DNA from: Chlorobium sp. | Lineage (GTDB): Bacteria; Bacteroidota; Chlorobiia; Chlorobiales; Chlorobiaceae | DNA: 64,000 bases | Reading direction: 5' to 3' | Assembly: GCA_005843835.1 (NCBI GenBank) | Contig: SZXZ01000087.1 | Span: 1-64,000 of the forward strand | Part shown: positions 9,776-19,250 of the stretch, one piece after another | Layout of the letters: each line of letters starts with the position of its first letter | Position numbering within the stretch: position 1 is the stretch's first letter | Made by a program: the position numbers and the translations under genes | The notes under the pieces: generated by a model | Told to the model about the DNA's origin: nothing | Seen by the model: the letters and a program-made list of their open reading frames with translations, nothing else | Databases searched by the model: none

Positions 9776-10675
9776 ATGAACAGTATGTCCAAACGATATA
9801 TTTCGGGATCTGCAGTAGCACTGGTGACCCCGTTCAAGACAGACGGATCCATCGATACGAGCGCTTTAAGGAGACTTGTACAGTTTCATAAAGCGGCTGG
9901 AACCGATATCATCATCCCATGCGGTACAACGGGTGAGTCCCCGACACTTTCCGGAGATGAACAGATTGAAATTATCCGTACCGTAAAGGACGAAGCCGGA
10001 GATAAAATAATGGTCGCTGCCGGTGCAGGGACCAATGCAACCCTGCACGCCGTAGAGCTTGCAAAAAATGCAGAAAAAGCTGGAGCTGCAGCTATTCTTT
10101 CTGTTGCACCTTATTACAATAAGCCTTCACAGGAAGGGATATACCAGCACTTCAGGCATATAGCAGAAGCTGTTTCTGTCCCTGTTATTATATACAACGT
10201 TCCGGGAAGAACAGGATGCAACGTGACGGCAACAACTATTCTCAGGCTGGCCAGAGATTTTGAAAATATTGCAGCCGTAAAAGAAGCATCGGACAACTTC
10301 ACACAGATCGCGGAACTTCTCGAAGAGCGTCCTGATCATTTTTCGGTGCTGACTGGAGAGGACTCACTGATTCTTCCGTTTATTGCGATGGGCGGTGATG
10401 GAGTAATTTCCGTCGCAGCGAACGAGGTACCTTATCAGGTTAAGCAACTGGTTGAAGCTGTTAAACAAGGAAACCTTACCGAAGCGCAGTCGATTAACCG
10501 TTCCTGTCGAAAACTATTCCGACTGAACTTTATTGAGAGTAATCCCGTACCGGTAAAATACGCTCTTGCGCGTATGGGTATGATCGAGGAGAACTATAGA
10601 TTACCGCTTGTACCGTTATCGCCTGAAAACAAGGTTATTATTGACAATGAGCTAAAGTCCCTGGGGCTTATATAA
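9776..10675 (+). CDS. dapA: 4-hydroxy-tetrahydrodipicolinate synthase
   Basis: [58 protein letters not shown]. Confidence 0.97.
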   Translation: MNSMSKRYISGSAVALVTPFKTDGSIDTSALRRLVQFHKAAGTDIIIPCGTTGESPTLSGDEQIEIIRTVKDEAGDKIMVAAGAGTNATLHAVELAKNAEKAGAAAILSVAPYYNKPSQEGIYQHFRHIAEAVSVPVIIYNVPGRTGCNVTATTILRLARDFENIAAVKEASDNFTQIAELLEERPDHFSVLTGEDSLILPFIAMGGDGVISVAANEVPYQVKQLVEAVKQGNLTEAQSINRSCRKLFRLNFIESNPVPVKYALARMGMIEENYRLPLVPLSPENKVIIDNELKSLGLI

Positions 10676-12002
10676 GAGCCCCAAGGATTTCTGCAAAACG
10701 GTCAAGTTCCTGGCGTGTACGTTTTTCAGTTACCGCAATAAGCAGCCCTGTTTCATTATGTACTGACAAATCGTAACCGGCAAATACCTTCTTCTCAAGC
10801 ATCTTTTCTATCACTTCCGTCGCAGGAATGGGTGTTTCTACAACGAATTCTCGGTAATATGGCGACTTGTACTTCAGAGAAAATCCGGGAATTTTGGCAA
10901 TTTTAGTTGCAAGATAGTGAGCCTTTTGTGCTGATTGCGTAGCCACCTCTTTCAGCCCCTCCTTACCAAGCAAGGAAAGATAGACAGCTGCCTGAAGAGC
11001 GTTAAGTGCCTGATTACTGCATATATTTGAGGTGGCTTTTTCACGCCGGATGTGCTGCTCGCGGGTCTGCAGGGTCAGAATAAAACCGTCCTCACCATCC
11101 CTGTCTTTGGTCATGCCTACAAGACGGCCTGGGATTTTGCGGACAAACTGCTGTTTTACAGTAAATATTCCGAGGTATGGACCACCGAAATTTTGCGGGT
11201 TACCGAGTGATTGACCTTCCCCGACTGCTATATCAGCTCCATAACTTCCTGGAGCAGCAAGAACTCCAAGAGAGAGGGGGTCGGCTGAAACAATAAAAAG
11301 TGCTCCATGGGCATGTGCAATGTCACGTATGGCTTCCACATCTTCCATGCAGCCGTAAAAATTCGGCTGCTGAACTACAACTGCAGCTATACTGTCAGTT
11401 AGCATACCCTTTAATGAAGCGATACAGCCGACCCCATCTTCAAGTGTGTTTTGGATAACAGCAGTATGACCTGAGGCTTCAAGATAGGTTTTCAGAACTG
11501 AACTGTTGTATGGATGTAGTTTTCCGGCGACAACAACACGGCCTCGGCCTGTGATGTTCATGGCCATTAAAACCCCTTCGGCCAGAGCTGTAGCTCCGTC
11601 ATACATTGACGCGTTCGTTACATCCATCTCGTAGAGACGGCATATTAAGCTCTGGTATTCGTAAATTGCCTGCAGGGTACCCTGAGATACTTCTGCCTGA
11701 TAGGGTGTGTATGCTGTATAATATTCGCTTCGGGATACAATGGTCTTGATGGCAACAGGGATAAAATGATCATAGGCCCCACCTCCCAGATAGCTTACAT
11801 AATCCGATGTGCTGCGATTCCCCGAAGCAAGAGATTCGAGCAGTTTTCGAACCTGTGGTTCATCTAATGCCGGAAATACTTCAAGGGCTTTTTTCAAGCG
11901 GATTTCTTGAGGAATATCAACAATAAGATCATCAAAGGATTTTACACCAATTGCCTTGAGCATCTCCTCCCTTTCGTCGGCTGTATTGACAATGAATGGC
12001 AT
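10668..12002 (-). CDS. gcvPA: glycine dehydrogenase (decarboxylating) subunit 1
   Basis: GgcvPA architecture: [69 protein letters not shown]. Confidence 0.96.
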   Translation of the reverse strand: MPFIVNTADEREEMLKAIGVKSFDDLIVDIPQEIRLKKALEVFPALDEPQVRKLLESLASGNRSTSDYVSYLGGGAYDHFIPVAIKTIVSRSEYYTAYTPYQAEVSQGTLQAIYEYQSLICRLYEMDVTNASMYDGATALAEGVLMAMNITGRGRVVVAGKLHPYNSSVLKTYLEASGHTAVIQNTLEDGVGCIASLKGMLTDSIAAVVVQQPNFYGCMEDVEAIRDIAHAHGALFIVSADPLSLGVLAAPGSYGADIAVGEGQSLGNPQNFGGPYLGIFTVKQQFVRKIPGRLVGMTKDRDGEDGFILTLQTREQHIRREKATSNICSNQALNALQAAVYLSLLGKEGLKEVATQSAQKAHYLATKIAKIPGFSLKYKSPYYREFVVETPIPATEVIEKMLEKKVFAGYDLSVHNETGLLIAVTEKRTRQELDRFAEILGALI

Positions 12003-12004
12003 AA

Positions 12005-12388
12005 TTATTCCCCTACCAGCTGACGGTATGCTGAGGCGTCAAGAAGTTCTTTGACGGATACCGGATTGTCTACCTTTATCTTGACCAGCCAGCCATTGTT
12101 GTAAGGATCCTGATTAACGATTTCTGCATTGTCAAGCTGAGTGTTCAGCTCAAGAATTTCACCAGCGACTGGCGCAAAAAGATCGGCTACAGTTTTAACT
12201 GCTTCCACAGTGCCGAACACCTCATGCTCTTTCAACTTGGTTCCTGCAGCTTTTAGTTCTACAAAAACAATATCGCCTAGCTCTGACTGGGCAAAGTCAG
12301 TAATGCCGACCAGTGCGGTACTGCCATCTTCAAGCAGTTTAATCCATTCATGGTCTTTTGTATAACGAAGATCTTCAAGAATAGTCAT
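12005..12388 (-). CDS. gcvH: glycine cleavage system H protein
   Basis: [29 protein letters not shown]-like, [21 protein letters not shown] lipoyl-lysine motif. Confidence 0.97.
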   Translation of the reverse strand: MTILEDLRYTKDHEWIKLLEDGSTALVGITDFAQSELGDIVFVELKAAGTKLKEHEVFGTVEAVKTVADLFAPVAGEILELNTQLDNAEIVNQDPYNNGWLVKIKVDNPVSVKELLDASAYRQLVGE

Positions 12389-12520
12389 AGCGGAGAGATG
12401 GTGTGTTATTTGAGTTGCGACGGTAGTAACTGAATATGAGAAAGCAAGGTAATATTTTTTTTAACGAGCTGAAAAAACAGGTAAGTAAAAAAGCCATTTA
12501 ACGTATTCAACACAGAGACG

Positions 12521-13267
12521 TTATATAAGGCGCTGCCTCATGGCTTCGTAAAGCAGCACACCTGCTGTAACACTTACATTGAGTGACTCAACACAACCTG
12601 CCATAGGAATCCTTACAACATGATCGCAGAACTGCAATGCTTCAGGAGCAAGTCCGCTACCTTCCATACCCAGCACTATGGCTGTTGATTGTTTCATGTC
12701 AGCATCCGTATAATTAAGTTCTGCATCCATATCGGCAGCAATGACCTGAACATTCTGAACATGAAGAAATTCAAGGGCACGCACAAGGCTTTTAACTTTA
12801 CAGATTCTCATATGGGACAGTGCACCGGCTGATGCTTTGTGAACAACCGCGTTAACAGGTGCTCCTTTACCTTCAACAAGTACAACAGCATCGGCAGCAA
12901 CGGCTTCAGCTGTTCTGATAATGGCTCCGATATTATGCGGGTCATCCAGGCCTTGCAACACCACAAAAAGTGGGTAAGTGTTTCGGGGGCTTTGCAGCAC
13001 CTCTTCCAGTGAGTAATAGGTAACTGAACTGATGAGAGCGCAAACCCCTTGGTGTTTTGTTGTCCCGGCAATCAAGGAAAGTTTTTCAAGGCGGGCTTTG
13101 CCGGTTACCAGCTTCTGCCTCCTTGCGGTAATAAGTATTTCCTTGATTTTCGGATGAGAAGTGTTAAACTGAAAATATATTTTTTCTATACTTTCCGGCT
13201 TTTGCTGGAGAAGTTCAAGAACGGCATTTCTACCATAAACAATATTTTCGGAATGTTCCGCGTCCAT
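12521..13267 (-). CDS. rlmB: 23S rRNA 2'-O-methyltransferase RlmB (SpoU family)
   Basis: VYGRNAVLELL, LDDPHNIGAIIRTAEA, LGMEGSGL, RIPMAGCVESLNVSVTAGVLLYE. Start within 13267-13288. Confidence 0.94.
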   Translation of the reverse strand: MDAEHSENIVYGRNAVLELLQQKPESIEKIYFQFNTSHPKIKEILITARRQKLVTGKARLEKLSLIAGTTKHQGVCALISSVTYYSLEEVLQSPRNTYPLFVVLQGLDDPHNIGAIIRTAEAVAADAVVLVEGKGAPVNAVVHKASAGALSHMRICKVKSLVRALEFLHVQNVQVIAADMDAELNYTDADMKQSTAIVLGMEGSGLAPEALQFCDHVVRIPMAGCVESLNVSVTAGVLLYEAMRQRLI

Positions 13268-13519
13268 ATAACCTTTTTTTATTATCAAAACATTAAAATA
13301 ACAAAGGATACTGTCGCTGTTGCAGGGCGGCAGGCTTTAGATGTAAAAAGCGAAATCTAATTAAATTTAACAAAAATCGTTTTTTTTAATATCTTCTCAA
13401 TCGCCTCAATTTGATTTTCATGACTACAAGTGTAACTATTTTCCAACTCAATCGTAGTTATCACATCAGTGCTCTGCACGTTCCAAATTTATCAATACAA
13501 ATCAAGAGAGACTGCCAGT

Positions 13520-16500
13520 ATGACCAGGACTTATAAAACAATGGAGGGAAATGAAGCTTTAGCTCATGTCTCTTACCGCACCAGTGAAGTTATATGTATC
13601 TACCCAATTACTCCGGCATCGCCGATGGGTGAATATTCTGATGCATGGGCAGCTGAAGGAAAAAAGAATATTTGGGGAACTGTCCCTAAAATTGATGAAT
13701 TACAGAGCGAAGCTGGCGCTGCTGCTGCAGTCCACGGCGCATTGCAGACTGGTGCGTTGACCACCACGTTTACAGCATCACAGGGATTGCTGCTAATGAT
13801 TCCTAATATGTATAAAATTGCCGGGGAGCTGACACCTTGCGTCATACATGTTTCAGCACGTGCTCTTGCAGGCCAGGCACTTTCAATTTTCGGGGATCAT
13901 GGTGATGTCATGTCTGTTCGTGGAACAGGATTTGCCCTTCTTGCATCAGCTTCTGTTCAGGAAGTTATGGATCTTGGTCTAATTTCCGCTGCAGCAACAC
14001 TTGAGTCCAGAGTACCATTCCTTCACTTTTTTGACGGCTTTAGAACATCTCATGAGATTGCAAAAATAGAGGTTATTTCTGATGATATCATAAAGGCAAT
14101 GATCAGCGAGGAGCTTGTTATAGCGCACCGCAACAGACGCATGAGCCCTGACGCTCCCATTCTTAGAGGAACATCTCAGAATCCTGATGTCTATTTTCAA
14201 GGCAGGGAAACCGTCAACAGCTATTACAACGAATGCCCCGCAATCACTCAAAGATTGATGGACAAATTCGGTGACCTGACGGGACGTTACTATAAGCTTT
14301 ACCAATACTATGGCGCACCTGATGCTGAGCGGGTTATAGTGCTGATGGGCTCCGGTGTTGAGACTGCTCGTGAAACTGCTGATTATCTCAACAGCAAGGG
14401 CGAAAAAGTCGGCGTCCTCCATGCCCGTATGTTCCGCCCGTTCGATATTGAGCTTTTAGTTAATGCGTTACCATCAACAGTCAAATCAGTTTCTGTTCTT
14501 GATAGAATCAAGGAACCCGGAAGTGCCGGTGAACCGCTCTATCTCGACGTTGTCAATGCGCTGCTTGAAGGGGTACAGAATGGGTTACTGAAAACCCTTC
14601 CAAATATTACCGGCGGCAGATATGGCCTTTCTTCAAAGGAATTTACTCCAGCGATGGTAAAGTCTGTTTTCGACAATATGGCTCTTCCTAAACCTAAGAA
14701 TCATTTCACTGTCGGCATCAAAGACGATGTAACATTCACAAGTCTTGACTACGACCATAACTTTACCATAGAACCTGATGAAATGTTCCGGGCTCTTTTT
14801 TACGGACTTGGTTCGGACGGCACCGTCGGTGCAAATAAAAACAGCATCAAAATTATCGGTGAAAAGACATCAAACTTTGCACAGGGTTATTTTGTCTACG
14901 ACTCGAAAAAAGCCGGTTCAATCACAACTTCTCACCTGCGCTTTGGCCCGAATGAGATTCACTCAACCTATCTGATTACTCAAGCACAGTTTATCGGATG
15001 CCACCACTGGATTTTTCTTGAGATGATTGATCTTCTGAAAAATCTCAAGAAAGAAGGCACCCTCCTTTTAAACTCACCATATGCCGCTGATGAACTTTGG
15101 GACAAACTTCCAAAAGTCGTTCAGGAGCATCTGATTAAGAAAGAGGCAAAACTGTATACTATTGATGCTTATAAAGTCGCTCACTCAAGCGGTATGGGCC
15201 AACGCATCAACACCATTATGCAGGCATGCTTTTTTGCCATATCGGGTGTACTGCCCCGTGAAGAGGCAATCGACCAGATCAAGAACTCTATAAGGGAAAC
15301 TTATGGCAAAAAAGGAGATGAAGTTGTCAACCAGAATATTCAGGCTGTAGATGAAACACTCTCGAACCTGCATCAGGTAACTTTAGGTTCGATAGCTGAC
15401 AGCAAGAAAGAACTGCGCCCGCCTATTGTTGGTGAAGCATCTGATTTTGTCTGCAATGTGCTGGCAAAAATAATTGCAGGTGAAGGTGATGATATTCCGG
15501 TTAGCGATATGCCTGCTGACGGCACTTATCCAACTGGTACATCAAAATTTGAAAAACGTAATCTGGCTGATGAAATCCCTGTGTGGGAACCGGATTTATG
15601 CATACAGTGTGCTAAATGCTCCATGGTCTGCCCTCATGCTGTTATCCGTGCCAAGGTCTATGACGCCAAATACCTTGCCAACGCACCGCGTACTTTTAAA
15701 TCTACCGAAGCCAAAGGGACCAGTTGGGAGGGAATGAAGTATACCATTCAGGTTGCACCTGAAGACTGTACAGGTTGTGAAATTTGTGCACATGTCTGCC
15801 CTGGAAGGGATAAAACAAACCCATCAAGAAAAGCATTGAACATGAAGCCTCAGCAACCGCTTCGTGAAACAGAAGTTGACAACTGGAACTATTACCTTAA
15901 TATTCCTGAATTTGACCGTAGCAAAATCAATACAAAGCTGATCAAGGAACAGCAGCTTCAGGTACCTCTCTTCGAGTTTTCAGGAGCTTGCTCCGGCTGT
16001 GGTGAAACACCTTATGTCAAGCTGATGACGCAGCTGTTTGGTGACCGCCTTGTTGTTGGCAATGCTACCGGTTGTTCATCAATCTATGGCGGGAACCTGC
16101 CAACGACCCCTTACACCACTAATGCTGAAGGTCGTGGACCAACGTGGTCAAACTCACTTTTTGAAGATACGGCAGAATTTGCCCTTGGCTTTAGGATTTC
16201 TATTGATAAACAGCGCGAATACGCCCAGGAACTTTTAAAAAGACTCTCTGCTGAAATTGGAGAAACGCTGACAAAAGAAATTCTTGAAGCACGTGAGATT
16301 GTTGAGCCGGATATTTTTGAGCAGAGAAAACGTGTCGCTATTCTGAAGGAGAAGCTTCATCTCATTGATTCTTCCGATGCGAGGAATCTGCTTTCTGTGG
16401 CAGATATGCTTGTTAAAAAAAGTGTCTGGGGAGTTGGTGGTGATGGCTGGGCTTACGACATCGGTTACGGAGGCGTTGATCACATTACTGCAGGCAACAA

Positions 16501-17080
16501 AAATGTCAACCTTCTTGTGCTGGATACTGAAGTTTATTCCAATACTGGAGGACAGGCGTCCAAGGCAACTCCGAAAGCCGCAGTGGCAAAATTTGCCGCA
16601 GCGGGACGAACAGCCACTAAAAAGGATCTTGGTATGATCTCCATGTCATACGGAACAGCCTATGTTGCATCGGTTGCTCTAGGTGCCCGTGATGAGCACA
16701 CCCTGAAAGCTTTCCTGGAAGCAGAAGCTTATAATGGACCATCCATCATTTTAGCTTATTCTCACTGTATCGCACATGGCATCAACATGTCTACGGCTCT
16801 TGAGAATCAGAAAGCAGCAGTTGATTCAGGACACTGGATTCTCTATCGCTACAATCCTGAGAGATTGCTTGAAGGAAAGAATCCACTTATTCTTGATTCG
16901 AAAAAGCCTAAAATACCTGTTGCAAATTTCCTTAATATGGAAAACCGTTTCAGAATGCTCAAAAAGAGCCATCCTGCCTTGGCTGACGAGTACTATACGG
17001 CGATCCAGAAAGAAGTTGATGCACGTTGGTCTCATTACGAATATCTTGCAGCACGAACCAATTTCGATAATGCTCAATAA
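13520..17080 (+). CDS. nifJ: pyruvate:ferredoxin (flavodoxin) oxidoreductase, single-chain
   Basis: ICIYPITPASPMGEYSD, two 4Fe-4S motifs (CIQCAKCSMVCPH; CTGCEICAHVCPG), TPP domain GGDGWAYDIGYGGVDH. ATG at 13520. Confidence 0.97.
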   Translation: MTRTYKTMEGNEALAHVSYRTSEVICIYPITPASPMGEYSDAWAAEGKKNIWGTVPKIDELQSEAGAAAAVHGALQTGALTTTFTASQGLLLMIPNMYKIAGELTPCVIHVSARALAGQALSIFGDHGDVMSVRGTGFALLASASVQEVMDLGLISAAATLESRVPFLHFFDGFRTSHEIAKIEVISDDIIKAMISEELVIAHRNRRMSPDAPILRGTSQNPDVYFQGRETVNSYYNECPAITQRLMDKFGDLTGRYYKLYQYYGAPDAERVIVLMGSGVETARETADYLNSKGEKVGVLHARMFRPFDIELLVNALPSTVKSVSVLDRIKEPGSAGEPLYLDVVNALLEGVQNGLLKTLPNITGGRYGLSSKEFTPAMVKSVFDNMALPKPKNHFTVGIKDDVTFTSLDYDHNFTIEPDEMFRALFYGLGSDGTVGANKNSIKIIGEKTSNFAQGYFVYDSKKAGSITTSHLRFGPNEIHSTYLITQAQFIGCHHWIFLEMIDLLKNLKKEGTLLLNSPYAADELWDKLPKVVQEHLIKKEAKLYTIDAYKVAHSSGMGQRINTIMQACFFAISGVLPREEAIDQIKNSIRETYGKKGDEVVNQNIQAVDETLSNLHQVTLGSIADSKKELRPPIVGEASDFVCNVLAKIIAGEGDDIPVSDMPADGTYPTGTSKFEKRNLADEIPVWEPDLCIQCAKCSMVCPHAVIRAKVYDAKYLANAPRTFKSTEAKGTSWEGMKYTIQVAPEDCTGCEICAHVCPGRDKTNPSRKALNMKPQQPLRETEVDNWNYYLNIPEFDRSKINTKLIKEQQLQVPLFEFSGACSGCGETPYVKLMTQLFGDRLVVGNATGCSSIYGGNLPTTPYTTNAEGRGPTWSNSLFEDTAEFALGFRISIDKQREYAQELLKRLSAEIGETLTKEILEAREIVEPDIFEQRKRVAILKEKLHLIDSSDARNLLSVADMLVKKSVWGVGGDGWAYDIGYGGVDHITAGNKNVNLLVLDTEVYSNTGGQASKATPKAAVAKFAAAGRTATKKDLGMISMSYGTAYVASVALGARDEHTLKAFLEAEAYNGPSIILAYSHCIAHGINMSTALENQKAAVDSGHWILYRYNPERLLEGKNPLILDSKKPKIPVANFLNMENRFRMLKKSHPALADEYYTAIQKEVDARWSHYEYLAARTNFDNAQ

Positions 17081-17104
17081 GCAATAAGAAGTATCATTGA
17101 ATCA

Positions 17105-17136
17105 AAAAACGGTGGAATCTAACATCCACCGTTTTT
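17105..17136 (+). terminator. intrinsic terminator after PFOR gene
   Basis: AAAAACGGTGGA-loop-TCCACCGTTTTTTT. Confidence 0.85.
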
Positions 17137-17275
17137 TTGTTTTCCTTCACTCTATGTTTATCTCATTTCCTATTTAACATTATGCTATCTCAAAAGTGAG
17201 TTTTGAGCGATAGCTCTCTTCTTCATCCCCGCAATATTGTCCCATAACTTTATACCGATTTCACCCCGATCTTAC

Positions 17276-17290
17276 GTCTCTATATGAGAC
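17276..17290. promoter_or_regulatory. inverted repeat GTCTC-N5-GAGAC, candidate upstream activator site
   Basis: Perfect 5-bp arms about 100 bp upstream of the sigma-54-like -24 element. Confidence 0.35.
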
Positions 17291-17391
17291 ACTTTTTCTG
17301 TCACAAGTATACCAAATACTAAGATCCTCTTATCTACAACAAAACTATATTTTATTATATTTCAATACGTTATCCAAATAGATAAAAATAT

Positions 17392-17407
17392 TGGCACTTT
17401 AATTGCA
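17392..17407 (+). promoter_or_regulatory. sigma-54 (RpoN) -24/-12 promoter
   Basis: TGGCACTTTAATTGCA matches TGGCAC-N5-TTGCW with exact spacing, 57 bp before an ATG with a good SD. Confidence 0.75.
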
Positions 17408-17463
17408 AGTATAATCTTATAAAAGTAAAGTCATTGTAAAACAATAATCTAAAGAGGTGACTC

Positions 17464-17652
17464 ATGAAAAGCATAACAAAACAAGGTGATGTGTTGCGGT
17501 CTGAGTCATATGCAGATATTCAAATCTCTCTAACACTTCCAAGATTTTATGATGTTGTGAAAAAAGAACGTCTTAGTTCTGCCATGTATTACGCCAAAAT
17601 GGCAATTGCTCTTGCAATTGTGACCCCCTCCCAGAAAACTGGACACATGTAA
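17464..17652 (+). pseudogene. 5' fragment of a small unidentified gene, interrupted by an IS3-family element
   Basis: ATG preceded by AAAGAGGTGACTC; coding MKSITKQGDVLRSESYADIQISLTLPRFYDVVKKERLSSAMYYAKMAIALAIV, then runs into the IS left end (17621) and stops inside it. Confidence 0.65.
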
Positions 17653-18832
17653 AGTAGAGATTTCCGGCAATGAGTATCTTGAAACAAACCAGGAGCCATT
17701 GCCATGAAAACATCACGATTCAGCGAACAACAGATCAGCTATGCCCTCAGACAATCTGAAGCGGGAACCAAAGTCCGGGATATTTGCCGGCAACTTGGAA
17801 TCTCACAAGCCACCTTATATGGTTGGAAAAACAAATTCGGAGGTATGGGTGTCAACGAGCTTCGACGGCTCCGTCAGTTGGAACAGGAAAATGCCCATCT
17901 CAAGAAGCTTGTTGCCGATTTGAGCCTTGATCGGCAGATGCTTCAGGATGTGATAAAAAAAAGTTGTAAGGCCTGCCGTAAAGATGCATCTGGTGCAATA
18001 CATGACGGTGGCTTACCATGTTTCGGTCAAGCGGGCTTGCCGAACGCTACCGACACCTCCATCGACGCTTTACTACAAGGCTCATAAGCGCGATGAGACG
18101 TTGTTGGCAATGCGGATGCGAGAGATTGCATACTCTCGAGTCCGTTACGGATTTCGACGCATCGAAATCATGCTTAGGCGCGAAGGTTTTACCGATAACC
18201 ACAAGCGCAGGCGTCGGATTTATCGCGAACAAGGTTTGGTTTTGCGGCCGAAGCGGCCACTAAGGAATCGTAGCGCAAAGCACCGCATTGAGAAAATCGA
18301 AGCGCTGCGAGTACATCAAGTATGGAGCATGGACTTCGTAGCCGATCAACTCTTTGATGGCCGGAAATTCAGAGTCTTGACGATCGTTGACAACTTTGGA
18401 AAGAAATGCTCTGGCCTGTTCGCAAGCCAACATATTAAAGGATCAGACGTTGTCGGCTACCTCGAAACTGCTGTGCAACGTGAAGGAGCTATGCCGGAAC
18501 GCATACAAGTCGACAATGGAAGCGAGTTCATTTCCAAAGAACTGGATCGCTGGGCTTATGAGAATAAAGTCGTGTTGGATTTCTCCCGACCGGGCAAGCC
18601 GACCGATAATCCTTATATTGAATCATTCAACGGTAAGTTTCGTGATGAGTGCCTTTCGGTTCATTGGTTCAGCAGTCTCGAAGATGTGCGAACCAAGATC
18701 GAGGAGTGGCGAAGCGAATATAACGGCTTCAGACCTCATTATTCCTTGAGAGGTCTAGCTCCCATTGAATTTATTGCATTAAAAGAAAATAGGCCGGAAT
18801 TTCTACTTTTGAGGTGTCCGATTAAGGGGCCA
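17621..18832 (+). mobile_element. IS3-family insertion sequence (IS407-like group)
   Basis: orfA/orfB pair flanked by imperfect terminal inverted repeats: left TGACCCCC...CTGGACACATGTAAAGTAGAGATTTCCGGC; reverse complement of right TGGCCCCTTAATCGGACACCTCAAAAGTAGAAATTCCGGC. Confidence 0.85.
17704..18087 (+). CDS. IS3-family transposase OrfA (HTH_Tnp_1)
   Basis: MKTSRFSEQQISYALRQSEAGTKVRDICRQLGISQATLYGWKNKFGG...LRQLEQENAHLKKLVADLSLDRQMLQDVIKK. Confidence 0.93.
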   Translation: MKTSRFSEQQISYALRQSEAGTKVRDICRQLGISQATLYGWKNKFGGMGVNELRRLRQLEQENAHLKKLVADLSLDRQMLQDVIKKSCKACRKDASGAIHDGGLPCFGQAGLPNATDTSIDALLQGS

Positions 18833-18874
18833 TACGCAAACTGGTTTAAGCATCTTTTTTTTGTTGCACAATAA
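17984..18874 (+). CDS. IS3-family transposase OrfB (rve integrase domain)
   Basis: VWSMDFVADQL, RIQVDNGSEFISKE, NPYIESFNGKFRDECL (DDE); the frame stays open through the right IR and stops about 40 nt outside it. Confidence 0.93.
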   Translation: MHLVQYMTVAYHVSVKRACRTLPTPPSTLYYKAHKRDETLLAMRMREIAYSRVRYGFRRIEIMLRREGFTDNHKRRRRIYREQGLVLRPKRPLRNRSAKHRIEKIEALRVHQVWSMDFVADQLFDGRKFRVLTIVDNFGKKCSGLFASQHIKGSDVVGYLETAVQREGAMPERIQVDNGSEFISKELDRWAYENKVVLDFSRPGKPTDNPYIESFNGKFRDECLSVHWFSSLEDVRTKIEEWRSEYNGFRPHYSLRGLAPIEFIALKENRPEFLLLRCPIKGPYANWFKHLFFVAQ

Positions 18875-19250
18875 TTTGGGCATATCCTTCTAAATCGTAT
18901 AACCGCTTTTTGTAAAACTTCTTAAATCTGCTCTATAAAAGTAAATTGCTGTGCATCAATTGGTAACATTAATTCAAGTCAGGCAAAAACTTTTACAGGG
19001 TCTGGCTATAGTGCAAGCGATTTAGTTTTCTTTCGCATCATCCTCGTTACGTTGACTTTACGCTTTGGCAGTCTCATTTCCAACACGTAACAATTTTTTC
19101 TCATACCGTTATATTTGAAATGTCTTAGCTTTATTTCTTAAAACAATAATTGATACACTGCGACCCGTGTGCTCTCCTTGTTTTTTTTACCCCTGCAATA
19201 TAATGTTGATTTTTAACGACTTAGTACAGAATAGTATAACAACGTATAGA

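Noticed and set aside
13979-14422. 147-aa minus-strand ORF
   Set aside because: Antisense to the PFOR coding sequence; composition looks like a shadow frame.
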